Assembly: GCA_016650295.1 (NCBI GenBank)
Contig: JAENWA010000099.1
Coordinates: 1-34,123 of the forward strand
DNA from: Desulfuromonadales bacterium
GTDB taxonomy: Bacteria; Desulfobacterota; Desulfuromonadia; Geobacterales; Pseudopelobacteraceae
DNA length: 34,123 bases
Direction: 5' to 3'
The notes beneath the pieces were generated by a model, which was not told where the DNA came from, searched no databases, and saw only the letters and a list, made by a program, of their open reading frames with translations. Shown in pieces: positions 8,367 to 17,123 of the stretch. A program made the position numbers and the translations under genes. Positions within the stretch are counted from its first letter, which is position 1. The number at the start of each line of letters is the position of its first letter.

Positions 8367-8807
8367 TTATATGGAATGCAGTTCCAGAAATTTCTGAGGG
8401 GTTAACACAGAGATTTCTCCGACACTCCTGAAATCGGCGTCGAAGGTGATCAGGAAGGAACAACGGCTCTCAATGGCTGTGGACATAATGATCGCGTCAG
8501 CGATGGCCAGTCGATTGGCTTTTTTCAGGGCGGCAGTACGCAGAACCCAGTCAGTACGGAATTCGGCGATGGAGAAGAGCGGGAGAGATTCTATTGAGCT
8601 GATTACTCGTTCTGCCTCTGAATAATGATCGGCGGCAGTGAGAATGGCGGCAAGTTCCAGGAGGGTGATGGTGGCGACAACGGACTTGATGCGGCGGGTA
8701 AAAAGAAGTTGGAAAAAGGCGGTACAGCTTTCGACTTTGTCCGGCTCGTCATTGAAAAATCCGAGCAGTACATTGGTGTCGATGCAAACGGTCACTGATC
8801 GCGCCAT
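8367..8807 (-). CDS. PIN-domain toxin (VapC-like)
   Basis: 146 residues. The N-terminal VTVCIDTNVLLGF carries the first catalytic Asp (D10 when counted from the ATG). TLLELAAIL supplies the conserved Glu, LAIADAIIMSTA the second Asp, and FLITFDADF the last acidic residues, together forming the Mg2+ site of a PIN ribonuclease. VapC-type toxins cut tRNA or rRNA. The ATG at 8805-8807 overlaps the antitoxin gene by 16 bases. A GTG four codons later (8793-8795) overlaps the antitoxin stop in a GTGA and is an equally plausible start. Confidence 0.85.
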   Translation of the reverse strand: MARSVTVCIDTNVLLGFFNDEPDKVESCTAFFQLLFTRRIKSVVATITLLELAAILTAADHYSEAERVISSIESLPLFSIAEFRTDWVLRTAALKKANRLAIADAIIMSTAIESRCSFLITFDADFRSVGEISVLTPQKFLELHSI

Positions 8808-9028
8808 TCGCTGCGGATCTTTTTCTGCATTTCAACCGAGTCTGTTCCAGCAAGACCATGGCTGATGCCGCGTAGGGCAAGAAAACCCATTTCCGCATCA
8901 GTCAGCTGATTCCGCTTCGTTTTTGTCTTAGGCAGCAGGAGCTTAACCTCGGTGTGTTCCGGCAGATTGACTGGTATGCAGGGCACGAATACACCATGTT
9001 CATAGGTGGCGGAAATAGTCTGTGGCAT
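8792..9028 (-). CDS. DUF104/AF2212-like antitoxin of the PIN pair
   Basis: 78 residues. The ATG at 9026-9028 with GAGGAT upstream is preferred to an earlier in-frame start without a ribosome site. The N-terminus ISATYEHGVFVPCIPVNLPEHTEVKLLLP is the diagnostic motif of the AF2212/PG0164-type antitoxins (ATYENGVFxPLxPVxLPEGTEV), known from Archaea and bacteria beside PIN toxins. The C-terminal part is charged and probably binds the toxin. It precedes and overlaps the PIN gene, the usual antitoxin-first order. Confidence 0.85.
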   Translation of the reverse strand: MPQTISATYEHGVFVPCIPVNLPEHTEVKLLLPKTKTKRNQLTDAEMGFLALRGISHGLAGTDSVEMQKKIRSEWRDQ

Positions 9029-9176
9029 TATCGAAATCCTCACTTTTGATGAAGTGACTATAACACAGAGAGTAGTGTGAGGCAAGTTTCGTTGCCGGGA
9101 ATGTCGCATTCCCGGTTGATCAATACCAATAAATATTATATGGTAATATTATGACGTCGTCGCTGGAGGTTATATC

Positions 9177-9410
9177 ATGCAAAAAAATACCAGTGTTACC
9201 CTTGGTTCACACTACGAAAAGTTCATTTCTCAGCAGGTTGTCCAGGGCCGTTTTGGTTCGGCAAGCGAGACAATTCGTGCCGGCCTACGACTATTGGAAG
9301 AGCGGGAAACTAAGCTATCTCTGCTACGCCGTGCTCTTATCGAGGGTGAAGAAAGCGGCACCGCTGATTATTCATTGAAGAGCTTACTCTCTGAACTTGA
9401 CGGGGAATAG
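9177..9410 (+). CDS. Solitary ParD-like antitoxin
   Basis: 77 residues. The ATG is preceded by GGAGG eight bases upstream. The sequence NTSVTLGSHYEKFISQQVVQGRFGSASETIRAGLRLLEERE is a typical ParD/CopG ribbon-helix-helix domain. The C-terminal SGTADYSLKSLLSELDGE is the acidic toxin-binding tail. A ParE gene normally overlaps the ParD stop. Here the 150 bases downstream contain a hairpin and no toxin-like frame. It is either an orphan left by toxin loss or an antitoxin acting on a toxin elsewhere. Confidence 0.8.
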   Translation: MQKNTSVTLGSHYEKFISQQVVQGRFGSASETIRAGLRLLEERETKLSLLRRALIEGEESGTADYSLKSLLSELDGE

Positions 9411-9426
9411 AACTTGAGGGGGGACA

Positions 9427-9472
9427 TTGTTGATTTGTTGATTAAGTGCCAAGTTAGTCAACTAATCAACAA
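9427..9472. repeat. Imperfect inverted repeat after the ParD-like gene
   Basis: Arms of 21 bases (9427-9447 and 9452-9472) pair with three or four mismatches around a GCCA loop. No T-run follows. It occupies the place where a ParE gene would be expected and could be a repeat inserted during toxin loss, or a transcript-end hairpin. Confidence 0.6.
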
Positions 9473-9567
9473 CGTTATAAGCCCTTCCTTTTAATCGCCA
9501 TGTCGTTTTCCTATCGACTCAATGTGAAGCATCAGAGTTGTACAACAGTGAAATTGTTTGCGTATTG

Positions 9568-10608
9568 TTATTTCTCTGCCAGTCTTTTTATTTTTGAATA
9601 AATTTGACCTGTAGCTTGGTTGTATATCCATATTTCTTTTAGGTTAATGTATAAATATTTACTCCTAAAAGTGTGTTCAGACGGGGAATCCATCGTAGCT
9701 TCAATATAGGAAAAGTCTTCATGAATTAAAGGTTCATCAAGGTTTCCTATTAGTAGAATTTTGACTTTATCTTTTATATTTTTTGCTTCTTCTGGGCTTG
9801 CCTTAATTTTTATACCCATTCGCCATTCTTTGTCTGAATCTCTAATAATATTTCCATCTCTATATATTTTAGCCATTTGTTTTCCAGTAGACCCATATTT
9901 TGTTTCAGAGTCTATGGCTTTCTTTTCCTCGGCATCATATCTGCTCTGCGCCGACTTACTCACAGTTTCAATGAATGGTAGTTCACGATAATTATCAACT
10001 ATTGCCCCGTAACTTTCATAATTAGATTCAGAAACTACCGTTGATGCTCCGTATCTATTTTGGGCTGCGTATGATCTTGATCCTTTTTCCTCACTAGTGA
10101 GCGATATTTCTTTTGAATTTTCTATGTAGCTGCTTACTTTATATGAAGGGTTTATTAGTTTTTGTATTCCGTAGCCCATTGGTTCTGAAACTTTTTGAAG
10201 TTCAATATCAACGCTAAGTTCTGATATGTCAGCAGAATAATTAACTTCAGTTCTGCGTGCTTGAAGCGAGAAAAGACCCTTTGGGCCAATTTGCCCAATA
10301 ATTGGAAGGCTATTTTCCTTGTCTATCCTCTTTTGAAATTGCTCTGTTGTCTCAAACTCTCCTTTTACTGCGGATCTGTTTCTTTTCTTAATAGCATCAT
10401 AAATTGATTTAGGGTCATTCCCGTAATAATTCGAGGGAAGCTTCTCCAGATTTGAGTCTATTTGAACAGCAGTGTATTTCTGTGTTTGATTTAAACGCTT
10501 CTTTTTCGTGGTGGTTGCAGCGGCTTTCTTATTTGTTTTAGGCTCTGCGAAAGCAATTGAAACAAGTGATATGAGAAGAATAAGCAGCACCGCAATAAAC
10601 TTTTTCAT
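9568..10608 (-). CDS. Secreted hypothetical protein, AT-rich
   Basis: 346 residues from the ATG at 10606-10608, which has GGAGACC just upstream and opens a clean signal peptide (MKKFIAVLLILLISLVSIAFA). A Lys/Thr/Ala-rich linker follows, then GEFETTEQFQKRIDKE and a mixed charged region with no recognisable catalytic motif. The family is not recognised. The DNA is far more AT-rich than the metabolic genes to the right, with many A/T-ending codons, suggesting recent acquisition. The next gene upstream on the same strand ends 65 bases before its start, so they may be co-transcribed. The product should be periplasmic or extracellular. Confidence 0.65.
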   Translation of the reverse strand: MKKFIAVLLILLISLVSIAFAEPKTNKKAAATTTKKKRLNQTQKYTAVQIDSNLEKLPSNYYGNDPKSIYDAIKKRNRSAVKGEFETTEQFQKRIDKENSLPIIGQIGPKGLFSLQARRTEVNYSADISELSVDIELQKVSEPMGYGIQKLINPSYKVSSYIENSKEISLTSEEKGSRSYAAQNRYGASTVVSESNYESYGAIVDNYRELPFIETVSKSAQSRYDAEEKKAIDSETKYGSTGKQMAKIYRDGNIIRDSDKEWRMGIKIKASPEEAKNIKDKVKILLIGNLDEPLIHEDFSYIEATMDSPSEHTFRSKYLYINLKEIWIYNQATGQIYSKIKRLAEK

Positions 10609-10673
10609 AAGGTCTCCATTCTCTTGAATTATCATTGTCCAACGGTGCGGGAGATCGCCTGATGGGTTTTAGG

Positions 10674-11780
10674 TCAGGTGCATCTTCCTAGTTGGGCGTC
10701 TTCTTTTGTTCCAGAGTTGCGAAGAAGGCTCAGCAGTCGTCGGAACTCGGCATCATTTCCATCACTCTTCCACCGGTTTACGAAGCGGCATACCACCTGT
10801 AAATTCCCTGGTTCATAATGACCGTCGCTGTCAATTCGATCAAGGGAACATAAAAGCTCTTGATCGTCGGCCAGTTCTTCGAATTGAAGTACCAAGCTTG
10901 TTATGGCACAGAGACCATCCTGTGCATCGACGAGCTCGGTTATATGTTTTTCAAAGTCCTGTTGCGTAGGGAATCGTAATTCTTTATTTTTGACAGTCCT
11001 CAATATTTGTTGCCCGTTCCCGGCATCAACAGTGTCTAGTGCAGTTTTTGCCATTCGATTAACAGCAATGTCTTTAGCATCCTCGCTTCTCCGTACATCT
11101 ATTTTACTTTGAACCCCGCCGGACCTTGAAAGAAACTCCTTGGCAAAGCCATAAAAATAGACTTCATTCGATGTTTCCTTTAGGCCGCATTCAAGAAGAA
11201 AAGCGTAAACAGAAGCTTCAATGCGATTCGGGTTAAAAGTGTGAAAATTGTTAATTACAGCTGATATCTTTTGAAAAGACAGTTTCGGTCTTGAGGCTTC
11301 GGTGGCCTTGATTCGTATGTAATCATCTGAAATTTCAATTATGCTGAAGTATTTCCTTCCGCCTCCAGACTGTACATCGTCACCAACTGAAAACAATTTT
11401 TCAATACTCATCCTATTGATTGAAATAACATTTTCGCGTTCTGCTATTTTAGTTGGGTCAGGAGTTATAATGTCTGTTGAGGTTAATGAACCAGCAAAAC
11501 GTGATGGTTCTTGCTTCTCCACAAAACGTCCTTTTTCTAATTCGACAATATCGTACCCTTCTTTTTCATAAAATTTCCTGTATGCTTTGAAGCGTTTTAT
11601 GCCTTTTATTTCGAACTTTTGAGCCATGAGTACGTACTCAGCTTCAGTCAGTCCGGTAGTAGCAAGCGCAACCGCGACGGCACGTCCGAACGACTCGGGT
11701 TTTCCGTAATTCAACAAATCGGTCATTTTCAGACCACGTCGAAACGTTTTCGCTGCGGGTGATGAAGTCATTGCACTCAT
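10674..11780 (-). CDS. HNH-endonuclease-like protein with an unknown N-terminal domain
   Basis: 368 residues from the ATG at 11778-11780. An ATG at 11724-11726 (MTDLLNYGK) is an alternative, and neither has a strong ribosome site. Residues ~285-345 read DGLCAITSLVLQF, then SLDRIDSDGHYEPGNLQVVCRFVNRW. This is the HNH nuclease variant in which LDRID replaces the first His and GYxxGN-x-N follows, seen in phage and mobile-element HNH proteins. Residues 1-280 are not recognised. They include a basic region around residues 55-90 and several predicted strands. It might be a restriction or homing-type nuclease. It lies in the accessory zone next to toxin-antitoxin genes and the AT-rich secreted protein. 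No methyltransferase partner is beside it. Confidence 0.6.
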   Translation of the reverse strand: MSAMTSSPAAKTFRRGLKMTDLLNYGKPESFGRAVAVALATTGLTEAEYVLMAQKFEIKGIKRFKAYRKFYEKEGYDIVELEKGRFVEKQEPSRFAGSLTSTDIITPDPTKIAERENVISINRMSIEKLFSVGDDVQSGGGRKYFSIIEISDDYIRIKATEASRPKLSFQKISAVINNFHTFNPNRIEASVYAFLLECGLKETSNEVYFYGFAKEFLSRSGGVQSKIDVRRSEDAKDIAVNRMAKTALDTVDAGNGQQILRTVKNKELRFPTQQDFEKHITELVDAQDGLCAITSLVLQFEELADDQELLCSLDRIDSDGHYEPGNLQVVCRFVNRWKSDGNDAEFRRLLSLLRNSGTKEDAQLGRCT

Positions 11781-12041
11781 GTTTTTCTCTTTTCTTTGAT
11801 AGGGTTTTGAATTTGGGGATGGCCAACATGTTATTCAGCAGCCCCCCGCGCGCGAACCGGCCATCTTTCCAAAATGGATATTTATCCTGTGATCATGAAA
11901 ATAACAAAATTATTCCGCACCATATATCAGTACCATTGCCATCTCAAAGAATATTCTGCTCGCTCAATTAACGGGGCTAAAAAAGCTTGAAGCAAAATCC
12001 GGACTGACAACTCTACGGGAAATGGAGGGGACGTGGCGGGA

Positions 12042-12842
12042 TTATTTCTTTGCCAGCATACTGGCGTAGGTGATTGAGCCGAAGAAGTTCCCATTGGCAA
12101 CACGGTTTCTGGCCTCGGCCTTGAGCGCAGTTGCCAGTTCCGCTCCGATTCGGCCGGAGGCCGCCAGCACGTCGGCCCCGCGGTCCACGACGGTCAGCAT
12201 GTAATCCGGGGCCGTGGTTTCAACGAAACCAAAACTGCGCTGGTTGATGATCGTGAAACCGGCATCCTTGACCAGTGCCGGCAGGCGGGGGATCAGCCAG
12301 CGGTCATGCACCAGGGCCGCCATGGCGGCATCGGCGCAGGCCTGCAGCGGATCGAAGTCGCCGGTGGCCAGGTTGGTGGTGGTGTAGTTGCCGTCAAACA
12401 CTGCCAGTACCCCACCGGGACGCAGCACCCGGAAGGCCTCGGCCAGGGCGGCTTGAGGTTCGGGGACGTGGCTGAGGGTGGTGTGGAAGATAAGCGCGTC
12501 GAAGCAGTTGTCCTGAAAGGGGAGGGCGCGGCCGTCACCCTCGACGAACTCCAGGTTGGGCAGGTTTTCGGCTGATGTGCGCGCTGCCGCCAGAAAAACG
12601 GGCGACGGGTCAACACCGATAACCTGGCCGATCCCCGGACGGCGGGCCAGTTCCCGGCTGACGGCGCCGGTGCCGCAGCCGACCTCCAGCACCCTGGCGC
12701 CGTCGGGCAGTTCCATATCCGCCAGGTAGGCCCGCAGCATGCCCTGCTGCTGGAGGTCTGCGGCGCGGCGTTCAAGCACAATCGCCAGGCGCTCCTGAAC
12801 CTCGTGTTCCGCATCCGCGATGGTGGCGTAGACATCTGCCAT
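12042..12842 (-). CDS. Class I SAM-dependent methyltransferase
   Basis: 266 residues. The start has GGGAGG about eight bases upstream. Motif I is VLEVGCGTGAVSREL (residues 51-65), motif II ends in VIGVDPSP, the EGDGRALPF segment supplies the adenine-contacting Asp, and HVPEPQAALAEAFRVLRPGGVLAVFDG is motif III with the post-III loop, a UbiE/COQ5-like small-molecule methyltransferase layout. The substrate cannot be told. It lies downstream of the MFS transporter gene but is separated from it by 171 bases of palindromic repeats, so co-transcription is uncertain. Confidence 0.85.
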   Translation of the reverse strand: MADVYATIADAEHEVQERLAIVLERRAADLQQQGMLRAYLADMELPDGARVLEVGCGTGAVSRELARRPGIGQVIGVDPSPVFLAAARTSAENLPNLEFVEGDGRALPFQDNCFDALIFHTTLSHVPEPQAALAEAFRVLRPGGVLAVFDGNYTTTNLATGDFDPLQACADAAMAALVHDRWLIPRLPALVKDAGFTIINQRSFGFVETTAPDYMLTVVDRGADVLAASGRIGAELATALKAEARNRVANGNFFGSITYASMLAKK

Positions 12843-12869
12843 GGGGGGCCTCCCTTGTCACATCTAAAA

Positions 12870-12995
12870 TCAAATCCCCCTCAATCCCCCTTTACAAAGG
12901 GGGATGTTTTAAAATTCCCCCCTTATGAAAGGGGGGGTAGGGGGGATTTGCCTGTGATTGTAAAAATAATATTCCCCTTTAGCAAAGGGGGGTAA
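12870..12995. repeat. Cluster of three C-run/G-run palindromic repeats
   Basis: Three consecutive units each pair a run of five or six C with a run of five to eight G: about 12871-12906, 12915-12947 and 12972-12993. The core form is ATCCCCCTTTACAAAGGGGG with small variations in loop and arm length. This is a widely dispersed type of bacterial intergenic repeat. It fills the gap between the methyltransferase and MFS genes and would form stable hairpins in either transcript. Confidence 0.85.
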
Positions 12996-13013
12996 ATTAG
13001 ATGAAATTTACCG

Positions 13014-14324
13014 CTAATCAGACTGAGCAATTGTAATATTCCGGCAGTGCGTCTCCCTGATCCTGGTCGCCCCGATGACGCCGATGGCGGCGAAGGCCAG
13101 CATGAACAGGAAGCCGGAATGGTAATCGGCTGGGGAATACACCCGCAGCCCGTTGACGGTCCTGCCGTCCCACCCCAGGTCCATGGCCCAGCCGAACAGC
13201 GGCTGCATCACGGCCGCACCCAGGAACAGCCCGGTGTTGACCAGTCCGACCGCCATGCCGGACAGGGCCGGAGCCACGACCTCCTTGGCATTGGCAAAGG
13301 TCACGATAAAACCGCCGCAGCCGAAGCCGAGCAGTGCAAACAGGGCCTGCCCGAAGAGACCGGGTGTCCAGGGGGCATAGGCCAGGCCGAGGCAGGCGGC
13401 CGTGTAGAGCAGGGTGCCGGCCATGATGACCGGTTTGCGGTGTCCCAGTCGGTCCGAAATCAGGCCGAACAGCAGGGAGCCGACGGCAAAGCCGGCCAGT
13501 GCCGTGGTGGTATAGACCGCAGCATCGGAGCGCCCCAGGCCGTGAACATCCCGCAGGAAGGGAATTGCCCACAAACCTACAAAGGCCAGCATACTCCCGA
13601 CCATCCCCAGATCGACCCATAAGACCGGCCAGGTTGCGCCGGTCCTGACGACGCTTGTGAGATCCTTCCACCAGTGCTGCTGGCGGACCGGATGACTGCT
13701 CTTGCCCTCCATCTCGCGCAGGGAGGGGAAGCCCAGATCCTCCGGGCGGTTACGGACAAACAGTGCCGTCAGCAGCGCCAGCCCGATGGTAGCGCCGCCC
13801 AGCACCAGAAAGACCGAACGCCAGGAACAGGACTTCAGGATCAGGGCCAGCGGGCCGGCCGAGGCAATGGCGCCGATGTTGCCGAACAGCAGGGTCAGTC
13901 CGCTGATCAGCCCGAAGTTGCGATCCCGGAACCAGAGACTGTTGCTTTTGAAGAGCCCGACAAAGACCACCGAAACGCCCAGTCCCACCAGCGCGCGACC
14001 GGCCGACACCCCGGAAAAGGTGGTTGCCAGGCCGAACAGGATCGAACCGGCTCCGGCCATCAGGCTGCCGGCCGAGATGGCGATGCGGGCGCCCAGGGTG
14101 TCCGCCAGCACACCGGCCGGGATCTGCATGGCGGTGTAGATGTAGAAATACATGGCCGCCAGCGAGCCGAGCTGCGCTCCCGAGGTGTTGAAGGCCTTCA
14201 TCAGGTTGGACGAGATCACTGCCGGGGCCATGCGGTGGAAAAAGGCGAGCATGTAGGTAAGGATCAGAATGATGAAAATGGACCAGCGCACGACGTTGAA
14301 GCGGGGAGGAGAAATGAAGGGCAT
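13014..14324 (-). CDS. MFS transporter
   Basis: 436 residues. The ATG at 14322-14324 has GGAG eight bases upstream; a TTG 33 bases earlier has no ribosome site. About twelve membrane segments are visible, in two groups of six. The first half contains YMLAFFHRMAPAVISSNLMKAF, typical of the anion/organic-acid MFS branch, and GLISGLTLLFGNIGA in helix 5. The loop between helices 2 and 3 (ADTLGARIAISAGS) and the equivalent loop in the second half (SDRLGHRKPVIMAG) carry the MFS motif A pattern. The gene follows the leucine operon terminator and may import a related acid, but the cargo is unproven. Confidence 0.85.
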   Translation of the reverse strand: MPFISPPRFNVVRWSIFIILILTYMLAFFHRMAPAVISSNLMKAFNTSGAQLGSLAAMYFYIYTAMQIPAGVLADTLGARIAISAGSLMAGAGSILFGLATTFSGVSAGRALVGLGVSVVFVGLFKSNSLWFRDRNFGLISGLTLLFGNIGAIASAGPLALILKSCSWRSVFLVLGGATIGLALLTALFVRNRPEDLGFPSLREMEGKSSHPVRQQHWWKDLTSVVRTGATWPVLWVDLGMVGSMLAFVGLWAIPFLRDVHGLGRSDAAVYTTTALAGFAVGSLLFGLISDRLGHRKPVIMAGTLLYTAACLGLAYAPWTPGLFGQALFALLGFGCGGFIVTFANAKEVVAPALSGMAVGLVNTGLFLGAAVMQPLFGWAMDLGWDGRTVNGLRVYSPADYHSGFLFMLAFAAIGVIGATRIRETHCRNITIAQSD

Positions 14325-14381
14325 GGCGTATTCTCCGTCGGGCTGGTTGTTGACCAACCCGGCACAGCCGGAACGAAACGG

Positions 14382-14425
14382 GAAAAATCAAAGGCAATAG
14401 AACGCGGATGACGCGTTCTATTGCC
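14382..14425 (-). terminator. Intrinsic terminator of the leucine degradation operon
   Basis: A perfect 14-bp stem (14412-14425 with 14393-14406) with a five-base loop is followed on the minus strand by TTTGATTTTT. It lies 33 bases after the acyl-CoA synthetase stop and separates the operon from the MFS gene. Confidence 0.9.
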
Positions 14426-14458
14426 GTTCAGGCTGTAAAGATTCAAGTCAAATACAGC

Positions 14459-16117
14459 TTAAGCTGTCAGCCCGGCGTCTTCCAGGGCCAGTTCCTTGAT
14501 CGCCATATCCCGCATCTTGAACTTTTGGATCTTGCCCGAGGCGGTCATGGGGAAGGAATCCACGAACTTGACGTACTTGGGAATCTTGTAGTTGGCGATC
14601 TTTTCCCGGCAGAATTCCCTGACCTCGTCCTCGCTCATCTCCAGCCCTTTTTTCAGGATGATGGAGGCCATGACCTGCTCGCCGTACTTCCGGTCCGGCA
14701 CGCCGTAGACCTGGATGTCGGAGATCTTGGGATGGGTATAGAGGAACTCCTCGATCTCGCGGGGATAGATGTTTTCGCCGCCGCGTATGATCATGTTCTT
14801 GATGCGGCCGGTGATCTTGCAGTAGCCGTTCTCATCCATGATGGCCAGGTCGCCGGTATGCAGCCACTGCTTGCTGTCGATGGCCTTGGCGGTCTCGTCG
14901 GGCATCTTGTAGTAGCCCTTCATGACCAGGTAGCCGCGGGTGCAGAGTTCGCCCTGTTTGCCGGGGGGCAGCGTGGCCCCTGTTTCGATATCGACGATCT
15001 TGACCTCCACGTCCGGCAGGGCACGGCCGACCGTGGCGACGCGCAGTTCGATGGCGTCATCGGTGCGGGTCTGGGTGATGACCGGCGAGGATTCGGTCTG
15101 GCCGTAGGCGATGGTGATCTCGCCGGCATTCATCTGGCTGATAACCTTTTTCATGACCTCGATCGGGCAGTTGGAGCCGGCCATGATGCCGGTGCGCAGG
15201 GAGGAAAGGTCGAATCTGCCGAACTCGGGGTGCTCCAGTTCGGCGATGAACATGGTCGGGACGCCGTGGACCGCGGTGCATTTCTCCGCCTCGATGGTCT
15301 GCAGCACCTTGAGCGGATCGAAGATCTCCACCGGCACCATGGTGGTGGCGTGGGTTACGCAGGCCATGACCCCCAGGACGCAGCCGAAACAGTGGAAGAA
15401 AGGCACCGGGATGCAGAGCCGGTCCTTTTCGGTCAGCTTCATGCACTCGCCGATGTTGAAGCCGTTGTTGACCACGTTGTAGTGGGTCAGCATGACCCCC
15501 TTGGGGAAGCCGGTGGTACCGGAGGTGTACTGCATGTTGATGGTCTCGTGGCAGTTGAGGGTGGCCTCGACCGCTGCCAGTCCGGCATCGCTGACCTCGC
15601 TTCCCAACTCCATGATGCGGCTGAAGTTGAGCATGCCGGCGGGGGTCCCGTCGCCGATGAATATGACGTTCCTCAGGTGCGGCAGACTGGGGCTGTTCAG
15701 ACTGCCGGCCCGGCTTGCCGCCAGCTCGGGAATCACATCGTTGGCTGTCTGGACATAATCCGAGTCCTTGAAGGATTTGACCATGAACAACGTATTCGAG
15801 TCGGACTGGTTGAGGATGTATTCCAGTTCGGCCGATTTGTAGCTGGTGTTGATCGTGACCAGAATCGCGCCGATCTTGGCGGTGGCAAACTGCAGGATTA
15901 CCCATTCCGGGACGTTGTAGGCCCAGATGGCCAGGTTGTCTCCCTTCTTGATTCCCAGACGCAGCAGCCCTTTGGCAACCGTACGGCAGACCTCGTTGAA
16001 TTCGCGGTAGGAATAACGCAGCCCCCGCTCCGGGTAGACCAGCGCGTCATTGTCCGGAAAACGCTCCGCCATCTGGTCCAGCAGGCCACCTACGGTTACA
16101 TCAAGCTGTCGTGACAT
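14459..16117 (-). CDS. Acyl-CoA synthetase (AMP-binding)
   Basis: 552 residues. AAGGATG lies just before the ATG. The P-loop motif YTSGTTGFPKG is at residues 197-207, the adenylate motif YGQTESSP follows in the middle, TGDLAIMDENGYCKITGRIKNMIIRGGENIYP contains the hinge and A8 motif, and the C-terminal PMTASGKIQKF carries the catalytic Lys (K529). It belongs to the medium-chain/branched-chain acyl-CoA synthetase branch that forms acyl-adenylate and then acyl-CoA. As last gene of the isovaleryl-CoA operon it most likely activates isovalerate or a related short branched acid. Acetoacetate activation is an alternative, since the HMG-CoA lyase upstream produces acetoacetate. The chain-length preference is not readable here. 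Confidence 0.88.
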   Translation of the reverse strand: MSRQLDVTVGGLLDQMAERFPDNDALVYPERGLRYSYREFNEVCRTVAKGLLRLGIKKGDNLAIWAYNVPEWVILQFATAKIGAILVTINTSYKSAELEYILNQSDSNTLFMVKSFKDSDYVQTANDVIPELAASRAGSLNSPSLPHLRNVIFIGDGTPAGMLNFSRIMELGSEVSDAGLAAVEATLNCHETINMQYTSGTTGFPKGVMLTHYNVVNNGFNIGECMKLTEKDRLCIPVPFFHCFGCVLGVMACVTHATTMVPVEIFDPLKVLQTIEAEKCTAVHGVPTMFIAELEHPEFGRFDLSSLRTGIMAGSNCPIEVMKKVISQMNAGEITIAYGQTESSPVITQTRTDDAIELRVATVGRALPDVEVKIVDIETGATLPPGKQGELCTRGYLVMKGYYKMPDETAKAIDSKQWLHTGDLAIMDENGYCKITGRIKNMIIRGGENIYPREIEEFLYTHPKISDIQVYGVPDRKYGEQVMASIILKKGLEMSEDEVREFCREKIANYKIPKYVKFVDSFPMTASGKIQKFKMRDMAIKELALEDAGLTA

Positions 16118-16184
16118 GGCTCATCCTTCTTCGGTGTATATATTGATGGATTATCTGTTTGCCTGTGCCGCACCCGGGCGCGAG

Positions 16185-16222
16185 CCTTCAGACCAGTCAG
16201 ACAAGTCAGACTGGTCTGAAGG
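16185..16222. repeat. Palindrome with GTCTGACT units at the HMG-CoA lyase 3' end
   Basis: A perfect 13-bp inverted repeat (16185-16197 with 16210-16222) surrounds CAGACAAGTCAG. On the minus strand it contains two or three 9-base units of the form GTCTGACTT/G. The element overlaps the last codons and stop (16206-16208) of the HMG-CoA lyase gene. A related element lies at 19994-20030 in the same operon. Confidence 0.8.
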
Positions 16223-17123
16223 CCAGTGCCGCCCCACGGGCGCGGGCAACCTTTGAGTCGGACGGGCGTCCCAGGATCCCGGAGATGAAATTGCCGGTCT
16301 CGATCAGCCGGTCTAGGTCTACACCGGTTTCTATCCCAAGTCCATTCAACATGTAAAGAAGATCTTCACTGGCCACGTTTCCGGATGCTCCGGCGGCGTA
16401 AGGGCAGCCACCCAGACCTGCCACCGAACTGTCAATGACCGAGATGCCCCGCTCCAGGACCGCCAGGATATTTGCCAGGGCCTGGCCGTAGGTATCGTGG
16501 AAATGGACCGCGATCAACTCGCGCGGCATCTTGTCAGCCACCGCATCCACCACGGCCTGGGCCCGGCCCGGTGTCCCGACGCCGATGGTGTCCCCCAGGA
16601 AGATCTCGTAACAGCCCAGTTCCAGCATGCGGGCCGCCACCTTGGCGACGGCGGCCGGCGCCACCTCGCCTTCGTAGGGGCAGCCCAAGGCGCAGGAAAC
16701 CGCTCCGCGCACCTTGACCCCTTTTTTTTTGGCGGCCTCGATGACCGTGGCAAAGCGCTCCAGGCTTTCGGCGATGGAACAGTTGATGTTTTTCCGCGAA
16801 AAGGTTTCCGAAGCGGCTCCGAAGACGGCCACCTCTTCCGCACCGGCCGCCATGGCCGCCTCGAATCCCTGCAGGTTCGGCACCAGGACCGGGTAACTGA
16901 CTCCGTCCCGGCGCTGAATGCCCGCCATGACCTGGGCATTGTCGGCCATCTGCGGCATCCATGTGGGAGAGACAAAGCTGGTGGCCTCGATGGCCTGCAG
17001 CCCGCAGGCGGTCAGGCGATTGATCAGCTCGATCTTGACGTCGGTCGGGACGATCAGGCGCTCTTTCTGCAGGCCGTCGCGCGGGCCGACCTCGACAATC
17101 TTGACCTGTTTCGGCAGTCTCAT
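16206..17123 (-). CDS. mvaB: Hydroxymethylglutaryl-CoA lyase
   Basis: 305 residues, the usual length. It cleaves HMG-CoA to acetyl-CoA and acetoacetate, the last step of leucine catabolism. [10 protein letters not shown] holds the Arg/Asp active-site pair (R15, D16), HFHDTYGQA (207-215) the metal-binding His residues, and [11 protein letters not shown] the signature with catalytic Cys240. The TIM-barrel sequence is complete. Its ATG overlaps the stop of the biotin-carboxylase subunit gene by four bases (ATGA), so translation is coupled. Its own 3' end lies in the palindrome at 16185-16222. Confidence 0.95.
   Translation of the reverse strand: MRLPKQVKIVEVGPRDGLQKERLIVPTDVKIELINRLTACGLQAIEATSFVSPTWMPQMADNAQVMAGIQRRDGVSYPVLVPNLQGFEAAMAAGAEEVAVFGAASETFSRKNINCSIAESLERFATVIEAAKKKGVKVRGAVSCALGCPYEGEVAPAAVAKVAARMLELGCYEIFLGDTIGVGTPGRAQAVVDAVADKMPRELIAVHFHDTYGQALANILAVLERGISVIDSSVAGLGGCPYAAGASGNVASEDLLYMLNGLGIETGVDLDRLIETGNFISGILGRPSDSKVARARGAALAFRPV

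Noticed and set aside
11759-11971. 70-codon plus-strand frame near the HNH-like gene
   Set aside because: Starts inside the antisense of the HNH-like gene and has no coding character.
12870-12995. Rho-independent terminators between the methyltransferase and MFS genes
   Set aside because: The C-run/G-run hairpins lack T-runs at the right place and occur three times in a row, as in dispersed repeats.
14408-16114. A 568-codon plus-strand open frame
   Set aside because: It is the exact antisense of the acyl-CoA synthetase, which has clear motifs and a ribosome site. The plus frame has no such support.
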